The notes under the pieces: generated by a model
Databases searched by the model: none
What the model saw: the letters and a program-made list of their open reading frames with translations, nothing else
What the model was told of the DNA's origin: nothing
DNA from: Bacteroidota bacterium
GTDB taxonomy: Bacteria > Bacteroidota > Bacteroidia > Flavobacteriales > Weeksellaceae
Assembly (NCBI GenBank): GCA_023458415.1
Contig: JAEWZO010000013.1
Location: forward strand, 1 to 29,422
Reading direction: 5' to 3'
DNA length: 29,422 nucleotides
Position numbers and translations under genes: made by a program
Shown here: positions 8,356 through 17,334 of the stretch, piece by piece
How the letters are laid out: the number at the start of each line of letters is the position of its first letter
Position numbering within the stretch: the first letter of the stretch is position 1

Positions 8356-9360
8356 ATGGCGGTAAAACTCCCGAATTTTATCCGAAAAATCCACAGTTAT
8401 CTTGATGATCTGCACATTCCTTTTTTGGGAATTTCTCTGTGGAAAATGTTCGAGATTTACGGGCAGGGCGTTTTTAAAATGCAGATCGGAAGATTGGCCG
8501 CAAGTATTTCCTGGAGCTTTTTTCTAAGTCTTTTTCCGCTGATTCTGTTCCTGCTTTCGTTGCTGCCGCTACTTCCACATTACGACAAACTTCAGTTTTA
8601 TGTATTTGAGGTTTTGATGGGTAATGTTTTCCCTTCGAATATCCAGTCGGATGTTACAACGTATATTCAGAAATTTATCGTTCCGAATATGCAGAACATC
8701 AGCAACATCACGATTATTTTTGCTTTGATTTTTGCCACCAACGGGACGCACTCGCTCATCAATGGATTCAACGAAACAACCGATTTAAAAAGGGGAGTAG
8801 TGAAAGAATATTTTGTGGCTTTCTTAATTACCATTGCGTTTGTTGTGCTTATAATGGCTTCGCTTTTAGGGATTTATTACAGCGAGGTCGTACTGAAACT
8901 TTTTACACCGGAAATAGATATTTCTTGGTTTGTGGACAACCTTTCGAAAATCATTGGTTTTATTTCCTTTCCGTTGTTTTATTTCTTTCTATTGTCCTTG
9001 TTTTATTGGGTCGGCTGTCTTAAAATTACAACGCTGAAACAGGCTTTTCCGGGCGCGGTATTGACGACTGTTTTGTTTATTATTCTTACCTATTTCTTTG
9101 CAATTTATGTGAGAAATTTTGCACGATACAACGTTCTTTATGGTTCCATTGGGTCCATAATTTTACTAATGGTTTGGGTGAATATCAACATTATACTTAT
9201 TCTTTTAGGAAATGAACTGAATGTTGCCATCAAGAAAGTTCGGGTTGAAAAAATGATTGCAGAAGAGATGAATTCAACCACCGACAGTTTCGATGCCGAT
9301 TTACTTCCGGATCTTGAGGAACCGGGTGATAATCATAAAATTATTGTCGAAAAAAGGTAA
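8356..9360 (+). CDS. YihY/UPF0761 (BrkB) family inner-membrane protein
   Basis: Multi-spanning inner-membrane protein of the YihY family, once mis-annotated as ribonuclease BN; its molecular role is not settled. It has 334 residues. The family core is clear: GQGVFKMQIGRLAASISWSF, where helix 1 begins, a string of about six membrane helices, the LFYWVG segment in the second half, YNVLYGSIGSIILLMVWVN and the LLGNELNVAI end. A charged C-terminal tail of about 50 residues follows. The short leader and the -7 element at 8329 support the chosen ATG. It is divergent from rlmH and converges with nhaA, leaving only 8 bases between the stops and no room for a hairpin. Confidence 0.9.
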   Translation: MAVKLPNFIRKIHSYLDDLHIPFLGISLWKMFEIYGQGVFKMQIGRLAASISWSFFLSLFPLILFLLSLLPLLPHYDKLQFYVFEVLMGNVFPSNIQSDVTTYIQKFIVPNMQNISNITIIFALIFATNGTHSLINGFNETTDLKRGVVKEYFVAFLITIAFVVLIMASLLGIYYSEVVLKLFTPEIDISWFVDNLSKIIGFISFPLFYFFLLSLFYWVGCLKITTLKQAFPGAVLTTVLFIILTYFFAIYVRNFARYNVLYGSIGSIILLMVWVNINIILILLGNELNVAIKKVRVEKMIAEEMNSTTDSFDADLLPDLEEPGDNHKIIVEKR

Positions 9361-9368
9361 GGTTTGTT

Positions 9369-10541
9369 TTATTGTTGTTCTAAATGCTTTTTCTTCGAAA
9401 ACTTTAGAACCATAAACCCTAAAGAACCTGCAAGTATTGAAGCAATAAGAATCGCAAATTTTGCTTCCGACTGAATTTCTGGATGCCCTTTGAAAGAAAG
9501 GAGCGCGATAAAAATCGACATCGTAAATCCGATACCTGCCAATAAACTTACACCAATCATCTGAGTCCACGATGCAAAAGCAGGAAGCTTACTGATTTTC
9601 AGTTTGATTGCAGCGAACGAAAAAAGACAGATTCCCAACATTTTTCCTAGCAGTAAACCAAGAATAATTCCCATTCCGAAGCGAGTGAAAAGTCCGTCTA
9701 CCATTCCGTTTTGAAGAACTATATTGGTATTTGCTAAAGCAAAAATCGGCATAATGATAAAACTTACCGGTAAATGAAGTTTCTGTTCCAGTTTTTCAAG
9801 TGGTGAAATTTCAGTGGTTGAGATATTGGTCGGAATTGTAAAGGCCAACAAAACACCTGCAATAGTCGCATGAATTCCTGAATGGTGCATAAAATACCAA
9901 AGTAGCGCACCGGGAATCAAGTAGAAAATATGCTTTGTAACTTTGAAATAGTTTAATGCGATAAGCAACAGAACAATTCCGGCAGAAATCAATAAATATT
10001 CCAAGTGCAACTGTTCCGTGTAAAAAATGGCAATTACCAGAATTGCTCCCAAATCATCGACGATAGCCAATGCAGCAAGGAAAATTTTGAGGGCTGCAGG
10101 AACAGATTTCCCAAGCATTGAAACAATAGCCAAAGAAAATGCAATATCTGTAGCCATCGGAATTCCCCAACCTTTGCTGTACGGTGTTCCTGCATTTAAA
10201 CCGTAGTAAATAAGCGCAGGTACGACCATTCCGCCAATCGCTGCAAAAATTGGAAGTGACGCATTTTTAAAACTGGAAAGTTCACCTTCAACAATTTCAC
10301 GTTTTATTTCCAGACCAACTAATAAGAAGAAAACGGCCATCAGTCCGTCATTTATCCAGATGCTTACTGGATATTTAAGATGAAAAATATCGGTGCCGAT
10401 TTCTTTATCCAGCAGATTTTGGAAGTGCACTCCTGCCGAAGAATTCGCTAATAGAAGCGAAAAAACTACGCATAAAAGTAGAATAACTCCTGATGCCTGA
10501 TTGCTGTGAAAAAATTTGCTGAAATACTTTGTTAACTCCAT
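9369..10541 (-). CDS. nhaA: Na+/H+ antiporter NhaA
   Basis: Inner-membrane antiporter that exchanges sodium for protons and maintains pH and salt balance at alkaline pH. It has 390 residues, the usual length, with about 12 membrane helices. The ion-binding pair D162-D163 (in LAIVDDLGAI) and the D132 of MATDIAFSLAI match the essential aspartates of the E. coli enzyme. The GLEIKREIVEGEL segment near residues 76-88 is the conserved N-terminal loop. Its ATG is directly abutted to the stop of rel (TAA then ATG, no spacer), so translation is probably coupled and both genes are likely on one transcript. This links salt tolerance with stringent control at least in expression. Confidence 0.96.
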   Translation of the reverse strand: MELTKYFSKFFHSNQASGVILLLCVVFSLLLANSSAGVHFQNLLDKEIGTDIFHLKYPVSIWINDGLMAVFFLLVGLEIKREIVEGELSSFKNASLPIFAAIGGMVVPALIYYGLNAGTPYSKGWGIPMATDIAFSLAIVSMLGKSVPAALKIFLAALAIVDDLGAILVIAIFYTEQLHLEYLLISAGIVLLLIALNYFKVTKHIFYLIPGALLWYFMHHSGIHATIAGVLLAFTIPTNISTTEISPLEKLEQKLHLPVSFIIMPIFALANTNIVLQNGMVDGLFTRFGMGIILGLLLGKMLGICLFSFAAIKLKISKLPAFASWTQMIGVSLLAGIGFTMSIFIALLSFKGHPEIQSEAKFAILIASILAGSLGFMVLKFSKKKHLEQQ

Positions 10542-12746
10542 TTATTGTCTTTTTACTTTGGAAACTCCGCTGATGTTTTTAAGTTGTTTTATGGTTTCTT
10601 CGAGCTGATTTTTGTTTCTAACTTCAAGGTTGATGTGGCCAAGAAAAATACCATCGTTGGACTCAATCGACATACTTTTCATGTCCATGTTCATGGAATT
10701 ACTGATCACGGCAGTAATGTCGTTAATCATTCCCATTCTGTCCAGTCCTTCAATTTCGATACGAACTCGGTTTTTGAAGCTTTCTTCGTTCACCCATTTT
10801 GCAGGAAGTACACGGTAATCGTATTGTGCACGAAGATTTATGGCATTCGGACAGTTGTCGTTATGTACTTTAATTCCATCAGAAATCGTAATAAATCCGA
10901 AAATTTTATCACCCGGAATTACGGTACAGCATTTTGCGAATGAATAGTTCATTTTTTCTTCATCCTTGCCGAAAACGATAAGATCGAGGTTAGAGTCGAA
11001 GGTTTCGCTCGTAATTTCTTTTTTGTCAGAAGACTTTCTGAAACGCTGCAATAGATTGCTGAAAAGTCCTTTTCCTTCAGAATATTTTTTAATGTCTCCT
11101 GTGTCGAGCGTGCCGTTCTGGAATCCCAAAAACAAATCCTGCGAGGTTTTCAGGTTGAAAAATTTCTGCATTTTATTAATTTCATCATCATTGAAATTAA
11201 GCTTTGCGTGGCGCATTTTTCTTTGCAGAATTTCTTTTCCTTCCTCAACCAATCGGTTTTTCTCGGAGTTAAGAATGGCCTTGATTTTAGATTTTGCTTT
11301 CGATGTAACAACAAAATCCAGCCAGTCGGCTTTCGGTTTTTGGTTTTGTGAAGAAAGAATATCGACCTGATCTCCGTTTTGCAAAACATACGAAATTGGT
11401 ACCAGTTTTCCGTTCACTTTGGCGCCAAGACATTTCATTCCCAGATCGGAGTGAACGGCGAATGCAAAATCGAGCGCAGTTGAACCAATCGGTAAACTTT
11501 TAGTGTCACCTTTCGGTGTAAAGACAAAAACTTCTTTGGAATAAAGATTCAGTTTAATGTTGTCCATCAGTTCCAGTGTCGACAAAGACTGCGGATTGTT
11601 CAGAACCTCACGGATTTCAGTTACCCAACGGTCAAAATTTCTGTCGTCCTGACTTCCTTTAAAACCTTCTTTATAGCGGTAATGAGCTGCAACACCTTTT
11701 TCAGCGATATCGTCCATTCTTTCGGAGCGGATTTGAACTTCAATCCATTTTTTATCCGGCCCCAAAACCGTAAGGTGCAAACTTTCATAACCAGTGGAAC
11801 GCGGCTGCGTAATCCAGTCACGCATACGTTGCGGATTGCTGTGATACAGGTCGGTAACGATAGAATAAATTTTCCACGCCAGAAATTTTTCATTTTTCTG
11901 GTCTGATTTATAAATGATTCTTATGGCATAATTATCGAAAACCTCATCAAACGCAACACCCTGTTTCAGCATTTTCCTGTAAATGGAAGAAATGGCTTTT
12001 GCACGGCCTTTAATGGTGACGTTTAATCCTTCTTCAATTAGCTGTTCGGAAACTTCTTTCTTGAATTCTTCAACATAACGTTCACGGCTTTCCTTGGCAA
12101 GTTCCAACTGATCAACAATTTCATGATAAACATCCGGATTATTAAACTTCAGCGAAAGATCTTCAAGTTCTGATTTGATGTTGTATAAACCGAGGCGGTG
12201 CGCAAGCGGAGCGTAGATGTAAACCGTTTCTGACGCAATTTTTTTCTGCTTATCAGGAAGCATGCTGTCAAGCGTTCGCATATTGTGAAGTCGGTCGGCA
12301 ATTTTTATAAGAATTACTCTGAAATCTTCTGATAACGTCAATAAAAGTTTTCTGTAATTCTCAGACTGAATTGAAATATTCTGACTGTTCATCACGGAAA
12401 TCTTGGTAAGTCCGTTCACTATGTCTGCGATTTTCTTTCCGAAAATCTTAGAAATATCGTCGTATGTATAGTCAGAATCTTCAATTACATCATGAAGAAG
12501 TGCGCAGGCAATGGAGGTGGCGCCCAAACCGATTTCATTGGCAACAATTTTCGCTACTTCAATCGGATGGTAAATGTAGGGTTCGCCAGTTTTTCTGCGC
12601 TGATCTTTATGCGCATCCAAAGCAATATCGAACGCTTTGCGGATGAGTTTGTTGTTTTCTTCATCCAGCGTTCGGTAGGTATTGGAAATTAAGTCTTTAT
12701 ATCTTGCGAGGATTTCCTTGTTCTCCTGCTCTAAATCGTATACCAT
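10542..12746 (-). CDS. rel: Bifunctional (p)ppGpp synthetase/hydrolase Rel
   Basis: Long RelA/SpoT homologue that makes and breaks the alarmone (p)ppGpp. It has 734 residues. The N-terminal HD hydrolase keeps its metal ligands (H60, H85-D86, D151 in DRLHNMRTL) and the ED at 89-90, so hydrolysis should work. The synthetase follows at about 230-360, with GRAKAISSIYRKM, FDEVFDNYAIRI and RSTGYESLH. Next come a TGS domain (about 405-465, SLPIGSTALDFAFAVHSD), the conserved C-terminal segment with SFAKCCTVIPGD, and a terminal ACT domain (about 660-734, IEGLDRMGMINDIT). Both catalytic domains appear intact, as expected where a single Rel protein serves the cell. nhaA is fused to its 3' end without a spacer. 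Confidence 0.96.
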   Translation of the reverse strand: MVYDLEQENKEILARYKDLISNTYRTLDEENNKLIRKAFDIALDAHKDQRRKTGEPYIYHPIEVAKIVANEIGLGATSIACALLHDVIEDSDYTYDDISKIFGKKIADIVNGLTKISVMNSQNISIQSENYRKLLLTLSEDFRVILIKIADRLHNMRTLDSMLPDKQKKIASETVYIYAPLAHRLGLYNIKSELEDLSLKFNNPDVYHEIVDQLELAKESRERYVEEFKKEVSEQLIEEGLNVTIKGRAKAISSIYRKMLKQGVAFDEVFDNYAIRIIYKSDQKNEKFLAWKIYSIVTDLYHSNPQRMRDWITQPRSTGYESLHLTVLGPDKKWIEVQIRSERMDDIAEKGVAAHYRYKEGFKGSQDDRNFDRWVTEIREVLNNPQSLSTLELMDNIKLNLYSKEVFVFTPKGDTKSLPIGSTALDFAFAVHSDLGMKCLGAKVNGKLVPISYVLQNGDQVDILSSQNQKPKADWLDFVVTSKAKSKIKAILNSEKNRLVEEGKEILQRKMRHAKLNFNDDEINKMQKFFNLKTSQDLFLGFQNGTLDTGDIKKYSEGKGLFSNLLQRFRKSSDKKEITSETFDSNLDLIVFGKDEEKMNYSFAKCCTVIPGDKIFGFITISDGIKVHNDNCPNAINLRAQYDYRVLPAKWVNEESFKNRVRIEIEGLDRMGMINDITAVISNSMNMDMKSMSIESNDGIFLGHINLEVRNKNQLEETIKQLKNISGVSKVKRQ

Positions 12747-12909
12747 TTCATCATCATATGAGAATTACGAAAATAGGGAAAATTCAGTAAAAACGGAAAT
12801 TTAGGACTAGTTAAACTCAAAATTTTTTAGCGATTTAAATTACTATGAATTCCTTGCTGTTTCTTATTCTGAGAGGGCAACGTGCGTAATAAACCTGAAA
12901 ATTAATAGT

Positions 12910-12917
12910 TATATTTG
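12910..12917 (+). promoter_or_regulatory. -7 element upstream of the PBP4-type gene
   Basis: TATATTTG, a perfect match to TAnnTTTG, lies 15 bases before the ATG at 12933, giving a very short leader. No TTG is visible at the -33 distance. Confidence 0.55.
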
Positions 12918-12932
12918 AATTAAATTTTATTA

Positions 12933-14306
12933 ATGAACAGATTACTTCCGTTTTTTATAGCGACTTCACCTTTGATTTTTTCTCAAGGAATTGAGCAGAA
13001 ACTGGACGTAGCCACAAAAAATTTACTCAATTCTTCTGCAGCATATTCCGCAAATCTTTCTTTTTATGTTTCGGACGAAGCCGGGAATTTCATATATGAA
13101 TATCAGGGAAACAAAGGACTTTCATCCGCATCAATACAGAAAATTTTTACAGCCGCCGCTGCTTTGGAAACTTTAGGAAAAGATTATAGGTATACTACAA
13201 CTATTTCGCATTCAGGTAATATTTCTGCAGGAAAACTGGAAGGTGATCTCTATCTATTTTCCAATGGCGATCCAACTTTAGGAAGCTGGCGATATGATGG
13301 CTACAAACCCGAAAATTTTCAGAAGAAATTGGTTGATGCTTTGAAGAATAAAGGAGTGTCTTCCATTACTGGAGATTTGGTTCTTGATGATTCTCACTTT
13401 GATTTTCAGTCTGTTCCCGGAGGTTGGCCGTGGGACGATATGGGAAATTATTACGGAGCTGGAGTTTGGGGAATTAACTGGCGAGAAAATCAGTTTGATC
13501 TTAACATGAACGGCAGCCAAATGAAATCTGCCAACATCACGCTTCCTGGTGTTAACTGGGTGAATGAAGTGAAAACGGGTGGAAGTTCAGACCAGAGTTT
13601 AATTTTTACAGCACCACACTCAGAAGTTGCGTACATCAATGGAACTTTGCCCGGAAAAAACATAACAGTTTCTGGTGCCACGCCAAATCCACCTCTTACT
13701 TTGGGAGAAGAAATAAAATCCTGGCTAAAATCTTCGGGGATTTCTTTTAACGGTAAAGTCGTTTCCGCTTCGCAACAAACTATCCGTTCAGAAAAAGTTC
13801 AGAAAGCTCCTAAGAATAATGTCTTACTTAAATATCAGTCGCCGACGATGGACAAAATTGTGTATTGGTTTATGCGTAAAAGTGTAAATCTTTACGGCGA
13901 AACTCTGGTAAAAACAATGGCTCGTGAAAAAAAGAACAGTGGAACTTTTGATGCAGGAATCAGTTATATGAAAGATTTCTGGAAAGGAAAAGGCATCAAC
14001 AGTGCGATGATTAATTTTGCTGACGGCAGCGGACTTTCTCCACAGAATTATGTTTCGGCAAGGGCAGAAGTTCAGGCATTGCTATGGAGCAAAAAACAAA
14101 GTTGGTTCAGCGAGTTTTATGATGGGTTTCCGACGCAGGGAAACGGCATGAAAATGAAAAGCGGAACAATGAAAGACACGAAATCTTTCGCCGGATATCA
14201 CACTGCTGCCAACGGAAAAAAATATGTTTTCGCTATCATCATCAACAATTATCAGGGGAGTGGAATCAGTGATGCGCTTTACCGTGTTTTAAATGTTCTG
14301 AAATAG
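12933..14306 (+). CDS. dacB: D-alanyl-D-alanine carboxypeptidase/endopeptidase (PBP4, peptidase S13)
   Basis: Periplasmic penicillin-binding protein that trims the terminal D-alanine and cleaves peptide crosslinks in peptidoglycan. It has 457 residues with an N-terminal signal peptide (LLPFFIATSPLIFSQG). The three active-site motifs are present: S67-I-Q-K70 with the nucleophile serine, SVN in MRKSVNLYGETLVK, and KSG in MKMKSGTMKD, a variant of the usual KTG. The large insert between the first two motifs, with GDPTLGS, GDLVLDDS and a NGS-type domain, is the S13 hallmark. A histidine kinase gene begins six bases after its stop, so the two are very probably one operon. This suggests envelope sensing, though no direct evidence shows the kinase controls this gene. 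Confidence 0.92.
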   Translation: MNRLLPFFIATSPLIFSQGIEQKLDVATKNLLNSSAAYSANLSFYVSDEAGNFIYEYQGNKGLSSASIQKIFTAAAALETLGKDYRYTTTISHSGNISAGKLEGDLYLFSNGDPTLGSWRYDGYKPENFQKKLVDALKNKGVSSITGDLVLDDSHFDFQSVPGGWPWDDMGNYYGAGVWGINWRENQFDLNMNGSQMKSANITLPGVNWVNEVKTGGSSDQSLIFTAPHSEVAYINGTLPGKNITVSGATPNPPLTLGEEIKSWLKSSGISFNGKVVSASQQTIRSEKVQKAPKNNVLLKYQSPTMDKIVYWFMRKSVNLYGETLVKTMAREKKNSGTFDAGISYMKDFWKGKGINSAMINFADGSGLSPQNYVSARAEVQALLWSKKQSWFSEFYDGFPTQGNGMKMKSGTMKDTKSFAGYHTAANGKKYVFAIIINNYQGSGISDALYRVLNVLK

Positions 14307-14312
14307 AAAAAT

Positions 14313-15485
14313 ATGAGGATGCGAAGCCGCAGTTTTCTGTCTAAAATCAACAACTGGTTTATCTATCTGCTTCTAACTCTTGCAGTTGGAGGAGTTGTGG
14401 TGGCTTCAATTTTTCTTGTTGATTATCTCCGGAAGGAAGAAATTAAACGGATTGAACTTTTTGCCACCGCGATTAAATATCAGCAGGATACTGTGGTTCA
14501 GGATCTTGCGGCGCTTGATTTAATCTTACAGATTAATGAAACGAACAGCACAATTCCTGTTGTCGTTACAGATAAAAACAGGATTCCAATAGGTCCTGAT
14601 TTTATGAGAAATGTTCCGGAAGATATTCAGAATAATTCTCAGAAAATGAAAGCGCTGATTTCCAGAATGGGAGATTCGTACGATCCAATAGAACTACAAA
14701 TGCCCAATGGAAACAACCAGTATGTGTATTACATGAACTCGACGCTGTTGAACAATCTCCGTTATTCGCCCTATATTTTAGGGACACTGATTTTGGCGTA
14801 CATATTTTTCTCTTTCTGGTTTTTGAGAACCATAAAAAAAACTGATGAAGGTTATGTTTGGGCAGGTTTAGCGAAAGAAACTGCTCACCAAATCGGGACT
14901 CCACTTTCGTCGATGATTGGCTGGATTGAAATTCTGCGTATGGAGAATGAAAACAGCGAAGGCGTAAAAGAAATTGAGAAGGATATTTCCAGGCTTAAAA
15001 CCATTTCGGAGCGTTTTTCCAAAATCGGCTCAGTTCCCGAACTGAATGATTTAAACATTAATGAAACGCTGCAGCTGAATTACGATTATCTGAAATCACG
15101 AATATCAACTAAAGTGGCGTTCACTCTGAAAATGCCGCGCGAAGAAATTCTGATTCCGCACAACAGAATACTAGTGAGCTGGGTTATTGAAAATCTTGTG
15201 AAGAATGCAGTTGATGCAATGAAAGGCGACGGTACACTGAATATCTCGCTATATGAAAAGAACAAAAATGTGGTGATTGATTTCAAAGATTCCGGATCCG
15301 GAATGACGCGTGCACAAAGAAGAAAAGCTTTTAAACCAGGCTATTCCACCAAAAAACGAGGATGGGGTTTAGGTCTTTCACTGGCGAAAAGAGTAGTGAA
15401 GGAGTATCATAAAGGTGATATTCGAGTTGCTCACACCGAAATTGGAAAAGGAAGTACGTTTCGAATTACAATGAAAAACAGTTGA
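14313..15485 (+). CDS. Membrane sensor histidine kinase without adjacent response regulator
   Basis: Two-component sensor kinase. It has 390 residues: membrane helix 1 (about 15-39), a periplasmic sensor of roughly 110 residues (40-150) with no domain I recognise, membrane helix 2 (151-174), a dimerization helix with the phosphorylated H192 in AKETAHQIGTPLSS, and an ATPase domain. The N-box (ENLVKNAVDAM, with N298), G1 (DSGSGM, 326-331) and G2 (GWGLGL, 350-355) are complete, so it should be active. There is no HAMP domain between helix 2 and the H-box, only about ten residues. No response regulator is encoded next to it. It follows the PBP4-type gene by six bases. A second ATG six bases downstream of the first is also possible as start. 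Confidence 0.88.
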   Translation: MRMRSRSFLSKINNWFIYLLLTLAVGGVVVASIFLVDYLRKEEIKRIELFATAIKYQQDTVVQDLAALDLILQINETNSTIPVVVTDKNRIPIGPDFMRNVPEDIQNNSQKMKALISRMGDSYDPIELQMPNGNNQYVYYMNSTLLNNLRYSPYILGTLILAYIFFSFWFLRTIKKTDEGYVWAGLAKETAHQIGTPLSSMIGWIEILRMENENSEGVKEIEKDISRLKTISERFSKIGSVPELNDLNINETLQLNYDYLKSRISTKVAFTLKMPREEILIPHNRILVSWVIENLVKNAVDAMKGDGTLNISLYEKNKNVVIDFKDSGSGMTRAQRRKAFKPGYSTKKRGWGLGLSLAKRVVKEYHKGDIRVAHTEIGKGSTFRITMKNS

Positions 15486-15500
15486 TTTTGATCCTAAATA

Positions 15501-15531
15501 TTTTCGGCGGCAGCGAAGCCGCCGCCGAAAA
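15501..15531. terminator. Strong GC-rich hairpin between convergent genes
   Basis: TTTTCGGCGGC pairs with GCCGCCGAAAA, and the inner GC-GAA-GC closes the tip after one mismatch. It lies between the histidine kinase and the convergent aminopeptidase gene, where a terminator is expected. However, neither strand has a proper T-run after the stem, so termination would rely on the flanking A/T within the stem. Confidence 0.55.
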
Positions 15532-15540
15532 AACAATCTA

Positions 15541-17151
15541 TTACTTTACGTAATTTACAAAATAGTTTTCATCAAATTGTACCGGTGACTGATCTTTTAA
15601 AGTCACAGTTTGGTACTCGTTTGTTGGATTAATTTTTAAGTTGCTGTTTTTTAGAATTAGCGGTAAATTCAGATTTTCAACCGTATTCGTGTATCTGAAT
15701 TTCAGTTGATTTCCGATTTGCTCATATTCAAGTGTTGGAATTTTTGTCGTTCGCAAATATTGGTCGAAAACAGTAGAAAAATCAATTCCGGATTTCTGAC
15801 TGATATAATCTTCAACCTGCTTGGAAGTCACAGTCTGATGATAAAAATCTTTACCCAAACCGCGTAAAATTTCTCGGAATTTTAAATCATTATTAATCAC
15901 TTGACGAATAGTATGAAGCATATTGGAGCCTTTGTAATACATATCTCCACTTCCGGATTTTCTTACGCCGTATTCGCCAATAATCGGAATATCGTTCTGG
16001 ATATTTCCGCGGGTTCCGATGACATACCTGTTCGCTGATTCCTTATCCATGTAATTCTCCGTAAACAGCGTTTCTGAATAGGAAGTGAATGCCTCATGAA
16101 TCCACATATCCGCATGATCTTTAGCGGTGACATTATTGGCAAACCATTCATGTCCGGTTTCGTGAACGATGATGAAATCCCAGTTCAGACCAACTCCGGT
16201 TCCAGATAAGTCGCGGCCACGATACCCATTGCGGTAACCGTTTCCGTAAGCCACATTGCTTTGATGTTCCATCCCGAGATAAGGCGTTTCAACAATTTTG
16301 TATGAATCTTCGTAAAAAGGATATGGTCCCATCCAGTATTCAAAAGCCTGCATCATAGGTTTTACCTGCTGAAACTGTTTTTTTGCGGCATCAAGATTAT
16401 AATCCAAAACCCAATAATCCAAATCGAGATTTCCTTTTTCACCGTTGTACGTGTCTTTAAAGTTTACATATTTCCCGATATTCGGAACAATAGAGTAGCC
16501 GTTAATCGGATTTGTAACTTCCCAAGTCCATATTTTTTTCTGTCCGTCATTTTCTTCAGAAATAAGTCGGCCGTTTCCTACACCCACCAAATCTTTTGGA
16601 GTAATGATTTTCATTACGATTCCGTTGTCGGGTTCATCATTCCAGATGTCTTTCATTGGAAGCCAAACCGAAGTCCCAATTCCTTCCTGTGCCACGCTTG
16701 CGAAAGGATTTCCGTTGATGTCGAGGTTAAAAACCCAACCGCCGTCCCAAGGCGCATTTTCTGCAATGGTTGGATTTCCCGAGTAGGAAATGTCCATCGA
16801 AAATGTTTCTCCTTTCTTAAACTTTTTTGCAGCAGTGATAAAAATGAAATCTTTTTCGTGCTTAAAGTTTTTTACAGGAAATGAAGCAGTGAGATTTTCT
16901 ACTCTCATCGGCTGCTGAAGATCTACCTGAAATACAGGATTTGTGACGTCTCTGGTGATTTCAAAAGTAATTCGGTTGGTTCCGGAAAGAGATTTTTTTT
17001 CGAAATCGGGTTCTACAGACAGTTCGTATTTTTTAACATCCCAAAAGTTACGGAATTGGGTGTCGGATCCTTTCAGCGAATCTTCGGATGTATATTTCTG
17101 CGCACAGCTTGTTGTGGCGAACAATATCAATAAAAACGGTAACTTTTTCAT
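15541..17151 (-). CDS. M1 family metallopeptidase, exported, probable lipoprotein
   Basis: Zinc aminopeptidase of the M1 (gluzincin) family acting outside the cytoplasm. It has 536 residues. Zinc ligands H330 and H334 of the HETGH motif and E353 of the following helix are present, and the GMEHQS segment (293-298) matches the substrate-binding GxMEN loop. The N-terminal beta domain and catalytic domain are complete, but the long C-terminal helical domain of aminopeptidase N is absent, as in many short secreted members. The signal sequence ends with ATTSCAQ, so it is either a lipoprotein acylated at C16 or is cleaved after the AQ. A -7 element lies 25 bases upstream on the minus strand. It stands alone in its direction, with a palindromic repeat upstream. 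Confidence 0.93.
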   Translation of the reverse strand: MKKLPFLLILFATTSCAQKYTSEDSLKGSDTQFRNFWDVKKYELSVEPDFEKKSLSGTNRITFEITRDVTNPVFQVDLQQPMRVENLTASFPVKNFKHEKDFIFITAAKKFKKGETFSMDISYSGNPTIAENAPWDGGWVFNLDINGNPFASVAQEGIGTSVWLPMKDIWNDEPDNGIVMKIITPKDLVGVGNGRLISEENDGQKKIWTWEVTNPINGYSIVPNIGKYVNFKDTYNGEKGNLDLDYWVLDYNLDAAKKQFQQVKPMMQAFEYWMGPYPFYEDSYKIVETPYLGMEHQSNVAYGNGYRNGYRGRDLSGTGVGLNWDFIIVHETGHEWFANNVTAKDHADMWIHEAFTSYSETLFTENYMDKESANRYVIGTRGNIQNDIPIIGEYGVRKSGSGDMYYKGSNMLHTIRQVINNDLKFREILRGLGKDFYHQTVTSKQVEDYISQKSGIDFSTVFDQYLRTTKIPTLEYEQIGNQLKFRYTNTVENLNLPLILKNSNLKINPTNEYQTVTLKDQSPVQFDENYFVNYVK

Positions 17152-17176
17152 GAGAAGGAAATAAATTCTGGAAATC

Positions 17177-17184
17177 CAAAGATA
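17177..17184 (-). promoter_or_regulatory. -7 element of the M1 peptidase gene
   Basis: On the minus strand TATCTTTG matches TAnnTTTG exactly and sits 25 bases before the ATG at 17151. No TTG is found at the -33 distance. Confidence 0.6.
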
Positions 17185-17220
17185 GAAAAAATGGTGGAGC
17201 GAATATATAAACTTCAGCTC

Positions 17221-17297
17221 AGCCCCGATTGAACGGTTTGTTTGAGCTCTTTTTACTTGTGAAGCAAGTGAAAAAGCGAGGAGTGAAAGCGGGGCCC
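17221..17297. repeat. REP-like palindromic element, copy A
   Basis: About 77 bases whose ends pair (GCCCCG at 17222-17227 with CGGGGC at 17290-17295). An inner hairpin has arms CTTTTTACTTG (17249-17259) and CAAGTGAAAAAG (17265-17276) around TGAAG. The start AGCCCCGATTGAA and the end GAAAGCGGGGCCCG resemble the ends of the element at 26469-26551, while the inner hairpins differ. It lies between tatC (3' side) and the M1 peptidase gene (5' side), both on the minus strand, so it may also act in transcript ending of tatC. Confidence 0.7.
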
Positions 17298-17334
17298 GAA
17301 TTCAAAGAAAAACAAATAGAAATGCTGCAAAAAA

